Assembly: GCA_903895595.1 (NCBI GenBank)
Contig: CAITUP010000019.1
Span: forward strand, 1 to 64,000
Direction of reading: 5' to 3'
DNA length: 64,000 bases
DNA from: an uncultured Acetobacteraceae bacterium
Lineage (GTDB): Bacteria; Pseudomonadota; Alphaproteobacteria; Acetobacterales; Acetobacteraceae
The position numbers were made by a program, and so were the translations under genes. Numbering within the stretch: position 1 is the stretch's first letter; each line of letters opens with the position of its first letter. The notes under the pieces are model-generated. The model ran no database searches, was not told where the DNA came from, and worked only from the letters and a program-made list of their open reading frames with translations. Positions 8,878-16,919 of the stretch are shown piece by piece.

Positions 8878-9300
8878 TCAGTCCGTTTTCCATGCCGCGC
8901 AAAACGGCGCATCCGCCGAGGGTTGCGACGTCAATTGGACGATTGCTTCGTAGCAAAAGCCCTTCTTTTCATCGCACCAAGCGGCTGTCAGACTTTTTGG
9001 ACAACCGGGCAGTGGCGTCAGGGTAAAGCCTCGCGAAGGTTCCGCCGGCAAACGGATCGAGCAGTTTCGTCCGTCATGCCGCTCCAGGATGGGTGGCACA
9101 TTCTCGGTAAAGGTCGCGTCGGGACGGGTCAGCCAGACCGACAGGCGCCGGTTGGCGACATCGATGGCAAGCCCCTCGGATACCAGTTTGGAATGGGACG
9201 GCGACGCCGCCAGAGGAGAAGGTGCTGGGCAATCGCTCGGTTCGGTTAACGAACATCCAGCGAGCCCGAGCACCACCAGCACCCAGGCTCGGGTTGTCAC
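8878..9300 (-). CDS. Lipoprotein of unknown function
   Basis: 140 residues. Signal peptide MTTRAWVLVVLGLAGC with lipobox LAGC at about 13-16. The mature part carries several cysteines (SDCPAP, RNCSIRL, PGCPKS, AWCDEKKGFCYEA, PFCAAW) that could form disulfides in the periplasm. It is translationally coupled to the upstream thioredoxin-like gene (ATGA overlap at 9297-9300), suggesting the two proteins work together, perhaps with the thioredoxin-like partner acting on these cysteines (inference). The pair sits between the two copies of the methyltransferase 3' end. Confidence 0.7.
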   Translation of the reverse strand: MTTRAWVLVVLGLAGCSLTEPSDCPAPSPLAASPSHSKLVSEGLAIDVANRRLSVWLTRPDATFTENVPPILERHDGRNCSIRLPAEPSRGFTLTPLPGCPKSLTAAWCDEKKGFCYEAIVQLTSQPSADAPFCAAWKTD

Positions 9301-9797
9301 GCCAAACCGACCTCCTTGCGGATCGCAGGGACGATGTCCGTGTTCCAGTCCTCGATGCCGTAGCCGGCCATCAAGTACTTGTTCTCCCGCGTCAACACGA
9401 ACAGCGGTGTCGCCATCAGGAGCTGGTGCTTATAGGCCTCGTCCAGAATCCAGCGATGGTTTCCGACCCAATCTGGGTTCAACTGGTACGAGAGTTCTCT
9501 CGTGGGCGAATGAAGCACGATGAGACGCACCTTCTGGCGTTCAACCGACTCCTTGAACCGCGGGAAATAGGCGCGTTCGAAATATGTGCAGGTGGGACAG
9601 GCATTACTGGCAACAACATACAATGTCGGTGCGCTAGATGGGAGTTGCGCTTCGCGCTCGGCGTCCTGTCCGGCGGCGTAGGACGGCGGCTCAGACGCGC
9701 AACCCGTCAGAAGACCGGAGCCTGCCAAGAACAAGCCGGTTAGAGCCGAACGGCGGGTCGGGTCGGTCAGGAGGGGAAAGGATGGGGTACTGGTCAT
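9297..9797 (-). CDS. Thioredoxin-fold lipoprotein with CPTC motif
   Basis: 166 residues from the ATG at 9797, chosen because purine-rich GTGAGAG lies directly upstream; an ATG at 9824 would add nine residues. The leader has Arg-Arg before a hydrophobic stretch and lipobox LTGC, so export by Tat or Sec with lipid anchoring is likely. TLYVVASNACPTCTYFERAY carries a CxxC redox motif at the start of a thioredoxin fold, and MATPLFVLTRENKYL gives the cis-Pro loop (ATP). It fits a periplasmic thiol-disulfide protein. It forms a two-gene operon with the downstream Cys-rich lipoprotein. Confidence 0.7.
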   Translation of the reverse strand: MTSTPSFPLLTDPTRRSALTGLFLAGSGLLTGCASEPPSYAAGQDAEREAQLPSSAPTLYVVASNACPTCTYFERAYFPRFKESVERQKVRLIVLHSPTRELSYQLNPDWVGNHRWILDEAYKHQLLMATPLFVLTRENKYLMAGYGIEDWNTDIVPAIRKEVGLA

Positions 9798-9855
9798 CTC
9801 TCTCACTTTCAGTGGTACAGACATAACAACGGAGTTTTACTCTCAACAGACTGTC

Positions 9856-10143
9856 CTCGCAAGGACGCGGAAGCCGGGTTGCGGGCGTATGGGCGTATGG
9901 GCGTATGGGCGGATGGCGCGTCTGGCGGCGACGGTGGTGGCGCCGAACGGGTTTTTGTTCACGGCTTCGTGCAGCCATCATGCGCCGGCCGATTCCTGGG
10001 CCGCGCAGATCGCTGCTGGGTTGTACCGAGCAAAGCGGGATGGACGGATTTTGTTCAGCGGTGGGGCTGGGATGGATCATCCCGTGCATCCGCATTTGCC
10101 GGAGACGGCTTATTTGAAGGCGATGCTGCTGGGGGTGGGGTAG
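9856..10143 (+). pseudogene. Truncated second copy of the rlmI-like 3' end
   Basis: From about 9856 the translation (RKDAEAGLRAYGR..., then LFTASCSHHAPADSWAAQIA and FSGGAGMDHPVHPHLPETAY) matches the C-terminal 90 residues of the methyltransferase ending at 8826. Nucleotide differences fall largely at third codon positions, so both versions evolved as working genes before this one was truncated. It has no start and is frameshifted by extra copies of an 8-bp repeat at 9883-9914. It is most easily read as the displaced original or a foreign 3' end flanking the inserted lipoprotein/thioredoxin pair. Confidence 0.85.
9883..9914 (+). repeat. 8-bp tandem repeat (GGGCGTAT)3 plus GGGCGGAT
   Basis: Three perfect GGGCGTAT units followed by one variant unit lie inside the methyltransferase 3' fragment. 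The intact gene has one related unit pair at the same place, so two units (16 bp) were added here, shifting the frame. Typical slipped-strand expansion. Confidence 0.85.
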
Positions 10144-10187
10144 CGACCGAACGGCACCGCGACGCGGTCGACGACACCGCGTTTTAA

Positions 10188-10219
10188 CCCAGAGACCCAG
10201 AGGCCCAGAGGCCCAGAGA
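10188..10219 (+). repeat. 8-bp tandem repeat (CCCAGAGR)4
   Basis: Four contiguous units with period 8 (CCCAGAGA or CCCAGAGG) in the non-coding gap between the methyltransferase fragment and the epoxide hydrolase gene. No function seen. Confidence 0.8.
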
Positions 10220-10369
10220 GGGAGTGACCGGATATGCCCCGGTCGCCGCGATGGCGAGAGGGTTTGTATTCGGCACTTCGATGTGTTTCGTCGCAGCGCG
10301 ACCGACGCCGCTCTTGACCACCCGCACCCCTTGCCGCTTGATCCCCCTGGCCACCGACGGAACCCATCT

Positions 10370-11518
10370 ATGTCCCCACGCCCCTTCACGCTGCATGTCC
10401 CGGACTCCGATATCGCGGATCTCAAGACACGTCTGGCCCTGACCCGGTTCCCCGACGCCGCGCCCGGCGAGGATTGGGCCTACGGCACCAGCGTGCCCTA
10501 CGCGAAGGAGCTGGCCGAGTACTGGCAGACGCAGTTCGACTGGCGGGCGCAGGAGGCCGCGTTGAATGCCTTCCCGCAGTTCAAGGCCGCACTGCATGGG
10601 ATCGACCTGCATTATCTGCATGTGCCGGGGAAAGGGCCGAACCCGACGCCGTTGCTGCTGCTGCACGGCTGGCCGGGATCGGTGTTCGAGTTTCTGGATA
10701 TCATCCCGCGCCTGACCGATCCGGCGGCGTTCGGGGGCGACCCGAAGGATGCGTTCACGGTCATCGCACCGTCGCTGCCGGGTTACGGGCTGTCGTTCGC
10801 ACCAGGGCAGAAGCGGTTCACATTGCAGGATATTGCTGCCTGCGTACACGATTTGATGACCCGGACGCTGGGGCATTCGAAATACGCGGTGCAGGGCGGC
10901 GACTGGGGCGCGGGGATTTCGTCCATGCTCGGCCAGACGCAGCCGGCCAGCCTTTACGGCCTGCACATCAACCTGCTGTTCGTCCCCCGCGACCGCCCGA
11001 CGGGCGAGCCGACCGAGGAGGAAAAACGCTACGGCGACGAACTGGTCTACTGGCTGAAGGAAGAAACCGGCTACCAGCAGATACAGGGCACCAAACCGCA
11101 AACCCTGGCGTTCGGTCTGACCGACTCCCCCGCCGGCCTGATGGCCTGGATCGCCGAGAAGTTCCGCACATGGTCCGACTGCGACGGAATCGCGGAAAAC
11201 GCCATCGCGCGCGACCGCATGCTGGGCAATATCGCGCTGTATTGGTTTACCGGCGCCATCGGGTCGTCGTTTTGGCCGTATTACGGGCGGATGCACGCGC
11301 CGTCCTGGCCGCTGCATCCCGGCGCGCCGGTCACCGCGCCCACCGGCTACGCGGCGTTTCCCAAGGAAATCCTGCAACCGCCGCGTTCGGTCGCGCAAAA
11401 GACCTACACCAATATCCAACGTTGGACCGTCATGAAAAAAGGCGGCCATTTCGCGGCCATGGAACAGCCGGCCGCGCTCGCCGAGGAGATCCAGGCGTTC
11501 TTCCGACCCCTCCGATAA
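10370..11518 (+). CDS. Epoxide hydrolase (microsomal EH-like, alpha/beta hydrolase)
   Basis: 382 residues from the ATG at 10370; the usual N-terminal sequence (RPFTLHVPDSDIADLKTRLA) follows directly, which fixes the start. The N-terminal EHN lid domain occupies about 5-110. The oxyanion motif is HGWPGS (about 98-103). The nucleophile lies in GGDWGAG, Asp178, where lipases have Ser, as required for epoxide opening through an ester intermediate. The charge-relay His is His360 in GGHFAAMEQP. It hydrolyses epoxides to diols in the cytoplasm; substrate unknown. The next gene, a flavin-dependent oxidoreductase 19 nt downstream, may be co-transcribed and suggests a terpene or xenobiotic route (inference). 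Confidence 0.88.
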   Translation: MSPRPFTLHVPDSDIADLKTRLALTRFPDAAPGEDWAYGTSVPYAKELAEYWQTQFDWRAQEAALNAFPQFKAALHGIDLHYLHVPGKGPNPTPLLLLHGWPGSVFEFLDIIPRLTDPAAFGGDPKDAFTVIAPSLPGYGLSFAPGQKRFTLQDIAACVHDLMTRTLGHSKYAVQGGDWGAGISSMLGQTQPASLYGLHINLLFVPRDRPTGEPTEEEKRYGDELVYWLKEETGYQQIQGTKPQTLAFGLTDSPAGLMAWIAEKFRTWSDCDGIAENAIARDRMLGNIALYWFTGAIGSSFWPYYGRMHAPSWPLHPGAPVTAPTGYAAFPKEILQPPRSVAQKTYTNIQRWTVMKKGGHFAAMEQPAALAEEIQAFFRPLR

Positions 11519-11537
11519 CCATCAAGGAAATACGATC

Positions 11538-12737
11538 ATGTCTCATGACGGCCTGCGCTTCGGCATCTTCCTGGCACCGTTTCACCGTGTCGGCGACAAC
11601 CCCACGTTGGCATTGGATCGCGATCTGGAGCTGATCCAGTGGCTCGATCACCTCGGCTACGACGAAGCCTGGATCGGCGAGCACCACTCGGCCGGCTGGG
11701 AAATCATCGCGTCGCCGGAAATCTTCATCGGTGCCGCCGCCGAACGGACCCGGCATATCCGTTTGGGTTCGGGCGTGACCTCCCTGCCCTATCACCACCC
11801 GCTGATGGTGGCGCAGCGCTTCGTGCAGTTGGATCACATGACGCGCGGACGCGCGATGCTGGGCTGCGGGCCGGGCGCTTTGGCGTCGGACGCGTATATG
11901 ATGGGCATCGAGGCCGACACGCAGCGGCCGCGGATGGATGAGTCGCTCGGTGCGATCATGGCGCTGCTGCGCTGCGAGGAGCCGGTCAACATCAAAACCG
12001 ACTGGTTCGAACTGCGCGATGCCCGCCTCCACCTGAAGCCCTGGACCAAGGGCGGCTTCCCCATCGCGGTGGCGAACGTGACGACTCCCGCGGGCGCGCG
12101 CGCCGCCGGCAAGCATGGCGTGGGCCTGCTGTCCATTGGCGCCGGTCTGCCGGGTGGGCAGGCGATGCTGGCGGAAAGCTGGAAGGTCGTGGAAGCCGAG
12201 GCGAAAGCCTACAACAAGACCGTCAGCCGCGATAATTGGCGCCTGGTCGTGAACATGCACTGCGCCGAGGACGACGAGCAGGCGATGCGCGAATGCCGCA
12301 TCGGCGAACGTCTGGAAACCCAGACGTATTTCTCCGAGACGCTCGGTCGCCCCCCGATGCGGAGCGAAAACCCGCTGGCCGAGGGTTTGGCGAACGGCAC
12401 CACTTTGGTCGGCAACCCCGACACGGTGGCCGACGGCATCCGCCGTTTGCTGGCGCATACCGGCGGTGGCGCGGGCGCGGTGCTGTTCCGGTCGCACGAA
12501 TGGGCGAACCGGAAGCAGACGTTGGACAGCTACGAGCTGTTCGCGCGCTGGGTCATGCCGCAGTTCCAGGACACCGCGACGCAGCCCATCGCGTCCCGCA
12601 ACTGGGCCAGCGACAACCGCGGCGGCATTTTCGCGCCGGCCATCGGCGCGCTGAAGAAGGCGTTCACCGACGCCGGCCAGCAAGCGCCAGAGCTGATGCG
12701 GTTCCAGCTGCACACCGGCAAGACGCCGGTGGAGTGA
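11538..12737 (+). CDS. LLM-class (luciferase-like) flavin-dependent oxidoreductase
   Basis: 399 residues, a bacterial luciferase-like TIM barrel. Features: RFGIFLAPFH at the N-terminus, DEAWIGEHHSAGW (the EHH loop of flavin/substrate contact), SGVTSLPYHHP, FVQLDHMTRGRAMLGCGPG, and a C-terminal extension EWANRKQTLDSYELFARWVM typical of the limonene-1,2-monooxygenase-like subgroup. It would use reduced FMN and O2 supplied by a separate reductase. Start is the ATG with AAGGAAA 8 nt upstream. It lies downstream of an epoxide hydrolase, a pairing that would open an epoxide made by a monooxygenase; that pathway link is inference. Confidence 0.85.
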   Translation: MSHDGLRFGIFLAPFHRVGDNPTLALDRDLELIQWLDHLGYDEAWIGEHHSAGWEIIASPEIFIGAAAERTRHIRLGSGVTSLPYHHPLMVAQRFVQLDHMTRGRAMLGCGPGALASDAYMMGIEADTQRPRMDESLGAIMALLRCEEPVNIKTDWFELRDARLHLKPWTKGGFPIAVANVTTPAGARAAGKHGVGLLSIGAGLPGGQAMLAESWKVVEAEAKAYNKTVSRDNWRLVVNMHCAEDDEQAMRECRIGERLETQTYFSETLGRPPMRSENPLAEGLANGTTLVGNPDTVADGIRRLLAHTGGGAGAVLFRSHEWANRKQTLDSYELFARWVMPQFQDTATQPIASRNWASDNRGGIFAPAIGALKKAFTDAGQQAPELMRFQLHTGKTPVE

Positions 12738-12741
12738 AATT

Positions 12742-12774
12742 CCGCCATGGTCGGGCCTGACCCGACCATGGCGG
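12742..12774. terminator. Bidirectional hairpin terminator derived from a repeat element
   Basis: CCGCCATGGTCGGG (12742-12755) pairs perfectly with 12761-12774 around a 5-nt loop, a 14-bp stem. It fills the 38-nt gap between the convergent stops of the flavin oxidoreductase (12737) and ppa (12776). The core TGGTCGGG-cctga-CCCGACCA is the same hairpin as in the CAGGG-family mobile elements elsewhere in the window, so a fragment of that family appears to serve as terminator. No U-run. Confidence 0.7.
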
Positions 12775-12775
12775 T

Positions 12776-13309
12776 TCAGGCCTTTTTCGCGGCCCGCTCG
12801 ATGGCTTCGGTAATGAATTTCCGAGCCTCGGCGGCGTCGCCCCAACCGATGATTTTGACCCATTTGCCTTCTTCGAGGTCCTTGTAGTGCTCGAAGAAAT
12901 GCCGGATCTGATCGAGCGTGATCTGCGGCAAATCCGTGTAGTTGTGGACGTTGACGTAGCGCTTGGTCAGCTTGGGCGAGGGCACGGCGATGATCTTTTC
13001 GTCCCCGCCGCCGTCGTCGTTCATTTTCAGCACGCCGACCGGGCGGACGTTGATGATCGCACCGGGGATAATCGGGCGGGTGTTGGCGATCAGCACATCG
13101 ATCGGGTCGCCGTCGTCGGACAAGGTGTGCGGCACGAAGCCGTAATTGCCGGGGTAGCGCATGGGGGTGTGGAGGAAGCGATCGACCACCAGGGTGCCGG
13201 CGTCCTTGTCCATCTCGTACTTGATGGGTTCGCCGCCGATGCCGACTTCGACGATGACGTTGATGTCCTCGGGCGGGTTGATGCCGATTTTGATGGCTTC
13301 GATGCGCAT
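12776..13309 (-). CDS. ppa: Inorganic pyrophosphatase (family I)
   Basis: 177 residues, typical for bacterial family I enzymes. Hydrolyses pyrophosphate to two phosphates with Mg2+ in the cytoplasm, driving biosynthetic reactions. Visible: [29 protein letters not shown] and the signature [10 protein letters not shown] with its three metal-binding aspartates, then DEKIIAVP and [11 protein letters not shown]-like [11 protein letters not shown] near the C-terminus. GGAG lies 6 nt before the ATG. It starts 12 nt after the PIN-domain gene on the same strand, so it could be read through from that module. Confidence 0.95.
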   Translation of the reverse strand: MRIEAIKIGINPPEDINVIVEVGIGGEPIKYEMDKDAGTLVVDRFLHTPMRYPGNYGFVPHTLSDDGDPIDVLIANTRPIIPGAIINVRPVGVLKMNDDGGGDEKIIAVPSPKLTKRYVNVHNYTDLPQITLDQIRHFFEHYKDLEEGKWVKIIGWGDAAEARKFITEAIERAAKKA

Positions 13310-13321
13310 GGGGTGCTCCGG

Positions 13322-13834
13322 TTATTGGCGTCGGCGGGGAATAAGGGCCGGGGTGGTGGGTTGATAGGCTTTCAGGCCGGCGTCGCCGGTGAGGATTTCG
13401 ACGGCAAACCCGGCTTCGGCGTAATACTCGGCGACATCTTTGATGGTCGCATCGCCGATTGAGAGGCCGCCCGCGGCAAGGGCTGGCCATGACGCGGCAA
13501 GTGTCTTGAGTTGATCGGTGCGCCAGAGATCGTCCTGATCGGCGAACGCCGCCCATGGGGAGTTTGCGTCGGCGGCGGCGGCGATCAGCCTGGCAAGGTC
13601 AGTGGCCAAAGCGAAGCGGTCGCCAGGCGCCTGCGCGATGTGGTTGCCTGTTTCGATAATGCTGGCGAGCGGCAGCACGAAGGTGGCCTCCTGTTTTGTC
13701 TCATCGGCGACCAAGATGGCGATCCGGTCGTGATCCCACCGGTCGTCTCTCGGGCCAGCGGTGTCCTTTCCGGGAATTTTGAGAAGGCAACACAGGATCG
13801 ACGTGTCGAAGATCAATATCCGGCGTGGCATCAC
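13322..13834 (-). CDS. PIN-domain-like protein, putative ribonuclease paired with an ATPase
   Basis: 170 residues. The N-terminus RRILIFDTSILCCLL places Asp10 on the first strand as in PIN nucleases; Glu61 (IIETGNHI), Asp128 (SIGDATIKDVAEYYAE) and Asp151 (EILTGDAGLKAY) are well placed for the remaining acidic metal ligands. PIN proteins cut RNA and often act as toxins. The gene overlaps the end of the upstream ATPase gene by 4 nt, so the two are translationally coupled. No small antitoxin is present, so it is not a standard VapBC pair. Assignment rests on motif reading only. Confidence 0.6.
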   Translation of the reverse strand: MMPRRILIFDTSILCCLLKIPGKDTAGPRDDRWDHDRIAILVADETKQEATFVLPLASIIETGNHIAQAPGDRFALATDLARLIAAAADANSPWAAFADQDDLWRTDQLKTLAASWPALAAGGLSIGDATIKDVAEYYAEAGFAVEILTGDAGLKAYQPTTPALIPRRRQ

Positions 13835-15102
13835 GCTGCCTGTTCGGCTGGCGTCTTCAATTCCTGCTCGATCAGGCCTTCGCTCGACAACCGGCCGACG
13901 CGGCCGTGCGCCAACAGTTTGGGCAGTTGCTTAATGTCTTCCAGCAACGTCAGTTCGCTGGCTCCCGTGGTCGGGGCTCTGTGCGCGACGGTTATAAAGG
14001 GCAGCAGCGCCGTGCCCATCGCATCCAATAGCGCAGGGTTGTGGGTTGTCACGAGGATGTCGACGCCACGTTCCTGTCCGACTTTACGCAGCATTCTGAG
14101 CAATAATTCAGAGCGCGAAGGATGCAGGCCATTGTCCACATCTTCAATGATAAGCAAGCTATTGGAGGGCCTTGTCAGAAGCGCGGTCAAAATGGCAAGA
14201 AACCGCAATGTGCCATCGGACATTGTCCGCGCATCGACAGTCGATGGTTTGCCAGCCGCCTGAAATCGTTCATCGCAGTAAAGCATGGCATCGGTGTTGA
14301 ATTTCCCCACAGTCTCCGCATAAACGCGGGCGACATCGAGTTCGGGGAGTTTCGACGCATAATCGGTCAGTATGTTCGCGATTTCCGGTTGTTCGTCCGC
14401 AGACAGGGCAGCAATCACACCTGCGATATTGCTCCCATCCGATTCCAAGCGATGCGACAGCGACGAAAAACCACGCATGTGGTTTGGATTTGGATCGAGA
14501 AGGAATACCCCTTTAATGGCGTCTAATACGTCGCGGAGCCCTTGATCGAGTTGCGAATGGGTCCTTTGGCTCAGGAGTTGGGATGCGATGCTGTAGGACC
14601 TTTCGAATGTCTGTCGGCGTCCGTAATCCCCATTCAGTAAATGCGCGTCTATCGACTGCGCCGTAAGTAGCGCATTGCTGGTCTTGAACAGTATCTGTGC
14701 CCGATCTACCACCGCTATACGTTGGTTATTGGCGTTTAAATCGAATTCAGTGAAAGTTAGCTCCTCCGAAATTAGATCGCATCGATTCTCGTGAATTATA
14801 CATTCGATTCTGTAGGCGTGCTCCCATTTTCGACCTACCCCGTATGTAATGCCAATTGCGAAGCAATCTCCGGGCTGGTGGGCGGCCCACTCGAGGCCGC
14901 CTCGGAGCGGCAGGATCACTCCGTCTCCTCGCAACGCGGCAGTCAACGAGATCCCATGTGCTGTCCGGCTCAAGAAAGCCAAAGCTTCCAGCAGATTCGA
15001 CTTCCCGCTCGCATTCGTCCCGATCAGCACCGTCAACGCGTCGATGTTCAGCGTCGCCTTCTCGAAGCTTTTCCAGTTCTCGACGGTTAGGGAGGTCAGC
15101 AC
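13831..15102 (-). CDS. AAA_21/RecF-like ABC-type ATPase
   Basis: 423 residues. Starts MLTSLTVENWKSFEKATLNI, the typical opening of AAA_15/AAA_21 and RecF-like ATPases. Walker A GTNASGKS at 28-35; signature motif MSDGTLR at 294-300; Walker B LLIIED at 316-321 with the D-loop; His switch TTHNP at 352-356. All catalytic residues are present, so it should bind and hydrolyse ATP as a dimer. The gene is visibly richer in A/T than its neighbours, suggesting transfer. Coupled to a PIN-like gene downstream. ATPases of this type are sensors or regulators in OLD, Septu, PARIS and Abi systems; a defence role is inference. Confidence 0.75.
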   Translation of the reverse strand: MLTSLTVENWKSFEKATLNIDALTVLIGTNASGKSNLLEALAFLSRTAHGISLTAALRGDGVILPLRGGLEWAAHQPGDCFAIGITYGVGRKWEHAYRIECIIHENRCDLISEELTFTEFDLNANNQRIAVVDRAQILFKTSNALLTAQSIDAHLLNGDYGRRQTFERSYSIASQLLSQRTHSQLDQGLRDVLDAIKGVFLLDPNPNHMRGFSSLSHRLESDGSNIAGVIAALSADEQPEIANILTDYASKLPELDVARVYAETVGKFNTDAMLYCDERFQAAGKPSTVDARTMSDGTLRFLAILTALLTRPSNSLLIIEDVDNGLHPSRSELLLRMLRKVGQERGVDILVTTHNPALLDAMGTALLPFITVAHRAPTTGASELTLLEDIKQLPKLLAHGRVGRLSSEGLIEQELKTPAEQAA

Positions 15103-15232
15103 GGGGCTTCATTCCAATGAGGGTTAGGCCGGCCGCAACCGGCTGGACGCAGACGTCTTATAGCAGCCGGATGCCCGCCATATAACCCCCGACCGCATCC
15201 CGCACTCCGGGCTTCCATCGCGGCCGCGGAAA

Positions 15233-16393
15233 TCACCCCTCCCCGTCCTTCCGGAACGGAGACTCCTCCGCCAACGCTGCCATATCGCCGATAATCCCCG
15301 CCCGTTCCTCCACCAGGAAATGCGCGACCGCGCGTCGCAAGCCGGCATGTGCGATCCAATGCGCGGAATAGGTCGGTTTCGGCAGATAGCCGCGCTGGAT
15401 TTTGTGGCGGCCTTGGGCGCCGGCTTCGACGCGTTGCAGGCCGTGTTCGATGGCCCAATCGATCGCGCGATAATAGCAAAGCTCGAAGTGCAGAAACGGA
15501 AAATCGCCGCGGCAGCCCCAGTTGCGGCCGTACAGCGCCTCGGACCCCGCCAAATTCAAAGCGCCCGCGACGGGGACGCCGGCGTTCTCGGCGTACATCA
15601 GCACCACGCGGTGGCCGAGCCGTTCGCCCAACAACGAAAAGAAGCGGCGGGTGAGGTAGGCGGAACCCCATTTGCGGTCCACCGTCGATTGGTAGAAACG
15701 GTAGAACGCGTCCCAATGCGCCTCGGTGATATCGCTGCCGGACAGGGCGTGGAACGTCAGGCCGCAGGCGTTGGCGTCGCGGCGTTCGCGGCGCAGGACC
15801 TTACGCTTACGGGACGACAGCGCGCCGAGAAACCCCTCGAAATCGGCGTAGCCGTGGTTTTCCCAGTGGAATTGCATGCCTAGGCGCTGGAGCCAACCGA
15901 CTTCTCCCAGCGCGCCCCATTCGTCTTCCTGACAGAAGGTGACGTGGACGGAGGATAAATCCAGCGACTGGCACGCTTGTTCCAGCGCGTTCGCCAGGGC
16001 CGCGACGGGCACGCCGGTGCCGGGACGGCGCAACAGCCTCGGGCCGGGGACGGGGCTGAACGGGACCGCGACTTGCAGCTTGGGGTAGTAGGCGTTGCCG
16101 GCACGCTCCATCGCCTGTGCCCAGCCGTGGTCGAAGACGTATTCGCCGTAGCTGTGGGTTTTCGCGTACATCGGCATCGCGGCGACGATTGTTCCGTCGG
16201 CGGTGCGGAGCACCGCGTGCTGCGGCATCCAGCCGGTGCGGGAATTCGCCGATCCGCTGTCCTCCATCGCGCTGAGGAACGCGTGGCAGACGAACGGGTT
16301 GCCCTCGCCGGCGCAGGCGTCCCAGTCGGCCTCGGGGATTTCCTCGATCGCCGGGTGCAGCGTCAGAGTCAGCGTCGCGGAACCGTCCGGCAT
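15233..16393 (-). CDS. FemAB/GNAT-like protein (DUF482 family)
   Basis: 386 residues, the family's normal length. N-terminal half includes NPFVCHAFLSAMEDSGSA and HSYGEYVFDHGWAQA; the C-terminal half includes DAFYRFYQSTVDRKWGSAYL, GALNLAGSEALYGRNWGC and EAGAQGRHKIQRGY, the strongly conserved block of DUF482. The fold is related to the GNAT/FemAB acyltransferases, sometimes annotated as peptidoglycan-related, but the reaction is not established. The gene lies 10 nt upstream-coupled to RidA's end on the same strand, so both may be transcribed together. Confidence 0.8.
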   Translation of the reverse strand: MPDGSATLTLTLHPAIEEIPEADWDACAGEGNPFVCHAFLSAMEDSGSANSRTGWMPQHAVLRTADGTIVAAMPMYAKTHSYGEYVFDHGWAQAMERAGNAYYPKLQVAVPFSPVPGPRLLRRPGTGVPVAALANALEQACQSLDLSSVHVTFCQEDEWGALGEVGWLQRLGMQFHWENHGYADFEGFLGALSSRKRKVLRRERRDANACGLTFHALSGSDITEAHWDAFYRFYQSTVDRKWGSAYLTRRFFSLLGERLGHRVVLMYAENAGVPVAGALNLAGSEALYGRNWGCRGDFPFLHFELCYYRAIDWAIEHGLQRVEAGAQGRHKIQRGYLPKPTYSAHWIAHAGLRRAVAHFLVEERAGIIGDMAALAEESPFRKDGEG

Positions 16394-16403
16394 GGCACGT
16401 CCT

Positions 16404-16871
16404 TCAATCGATCTCGAACAATCCTTCGACCTCGACCGCCGCGTCGGCCGGCAGCGACGGCACGCCGATCGTGCTGCGGGCGTGGCGGCCGGCGTCGCCG
16501 AACACCGCCACCGCGAGGTCGGAGGCGCCGTTCATCACCACCGCGTGCTGGGTGAATTCCGATGGGGCGGAGATGAACCCGCCCAGCCGCACCACGCGGC
16601 GGACGCGATCCAGGTCGCCGTCGCAGGCGGTCTTCAAATGCACCAGCGTGTTGATGAAGCAGATACGCGCGGCCTCGACCGCGCGATCGATGGACACGCC
16701 CCAGCTGACCTTGCCGGTGACGACCACGACGCCGTTGAGCATCGGAATTTGGCCGGACACAACCACCAGATTACCGGTCTTCACGAAGGGCACGTAGTTG
16801 GCGATGGGCGTGGTGGGCAGCGGCAGGGTGATGCCGAGTTCCGCCAGCCGCGTGTCGATCCGTCCCGCCAT
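16404..16871 (-). CDS. RidA family protein (YjgF/YER057c/UK114)
   Basis: 155 residues. FVKTGNLVVVSGQIPM, the conserved LVHLKTACDGDLDRVRRVVRLGG and the C-terminal ARSTIGVPSLPADAAVEVEG are hallmarks of the longer YjgF/RidA subgroup. RidA proteins deaminate reactive enamine/imine intermediates formed by PLP enzymes. The pocket Arg (HARSTIGV) is present; the subgroup here is not the archetypal RidA, so its substrate is uncertain. Followed 10 nt later by the DUF482 gene. Confidence 0.85.
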   Translation of the reverse strand: MAGRIDTRLAELGITLPLPTTPIANYVPFVKTGNLVVVSGQIPMLNGVVVVTGKVSWGVSIDRAVEAARICFINTLVHLKTACDGDLDRVRRVVRLGGFISAPSEFTQHAVVMNGASDLAVAVFGDAGRHARSTIGVPSLPADAAVEVEGLFEID

Positions 16872-16919
16872 GGTGTCATGCTCCTGTCTTCAACAAGCCG
16901 GAGCGTAACCCGCCCTTCC

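Noticed and set aside
9883-10219. Tandem repeats considered as a CRISPR array
   Set aside because: Contiguous 8-bp units with no spacers.
11430-13556. 708-codon minus-strand frame spanning the oxidoreductase and pyrophosphatase
   Set aside because: Antisense to one gene and out of frame with ppa; no domain.
13322-13834. VapC toxin of a VapBC pair
   Set aside because: No small antitoxin gene upstream; the overlapping partner is a 423-residue ATPase.
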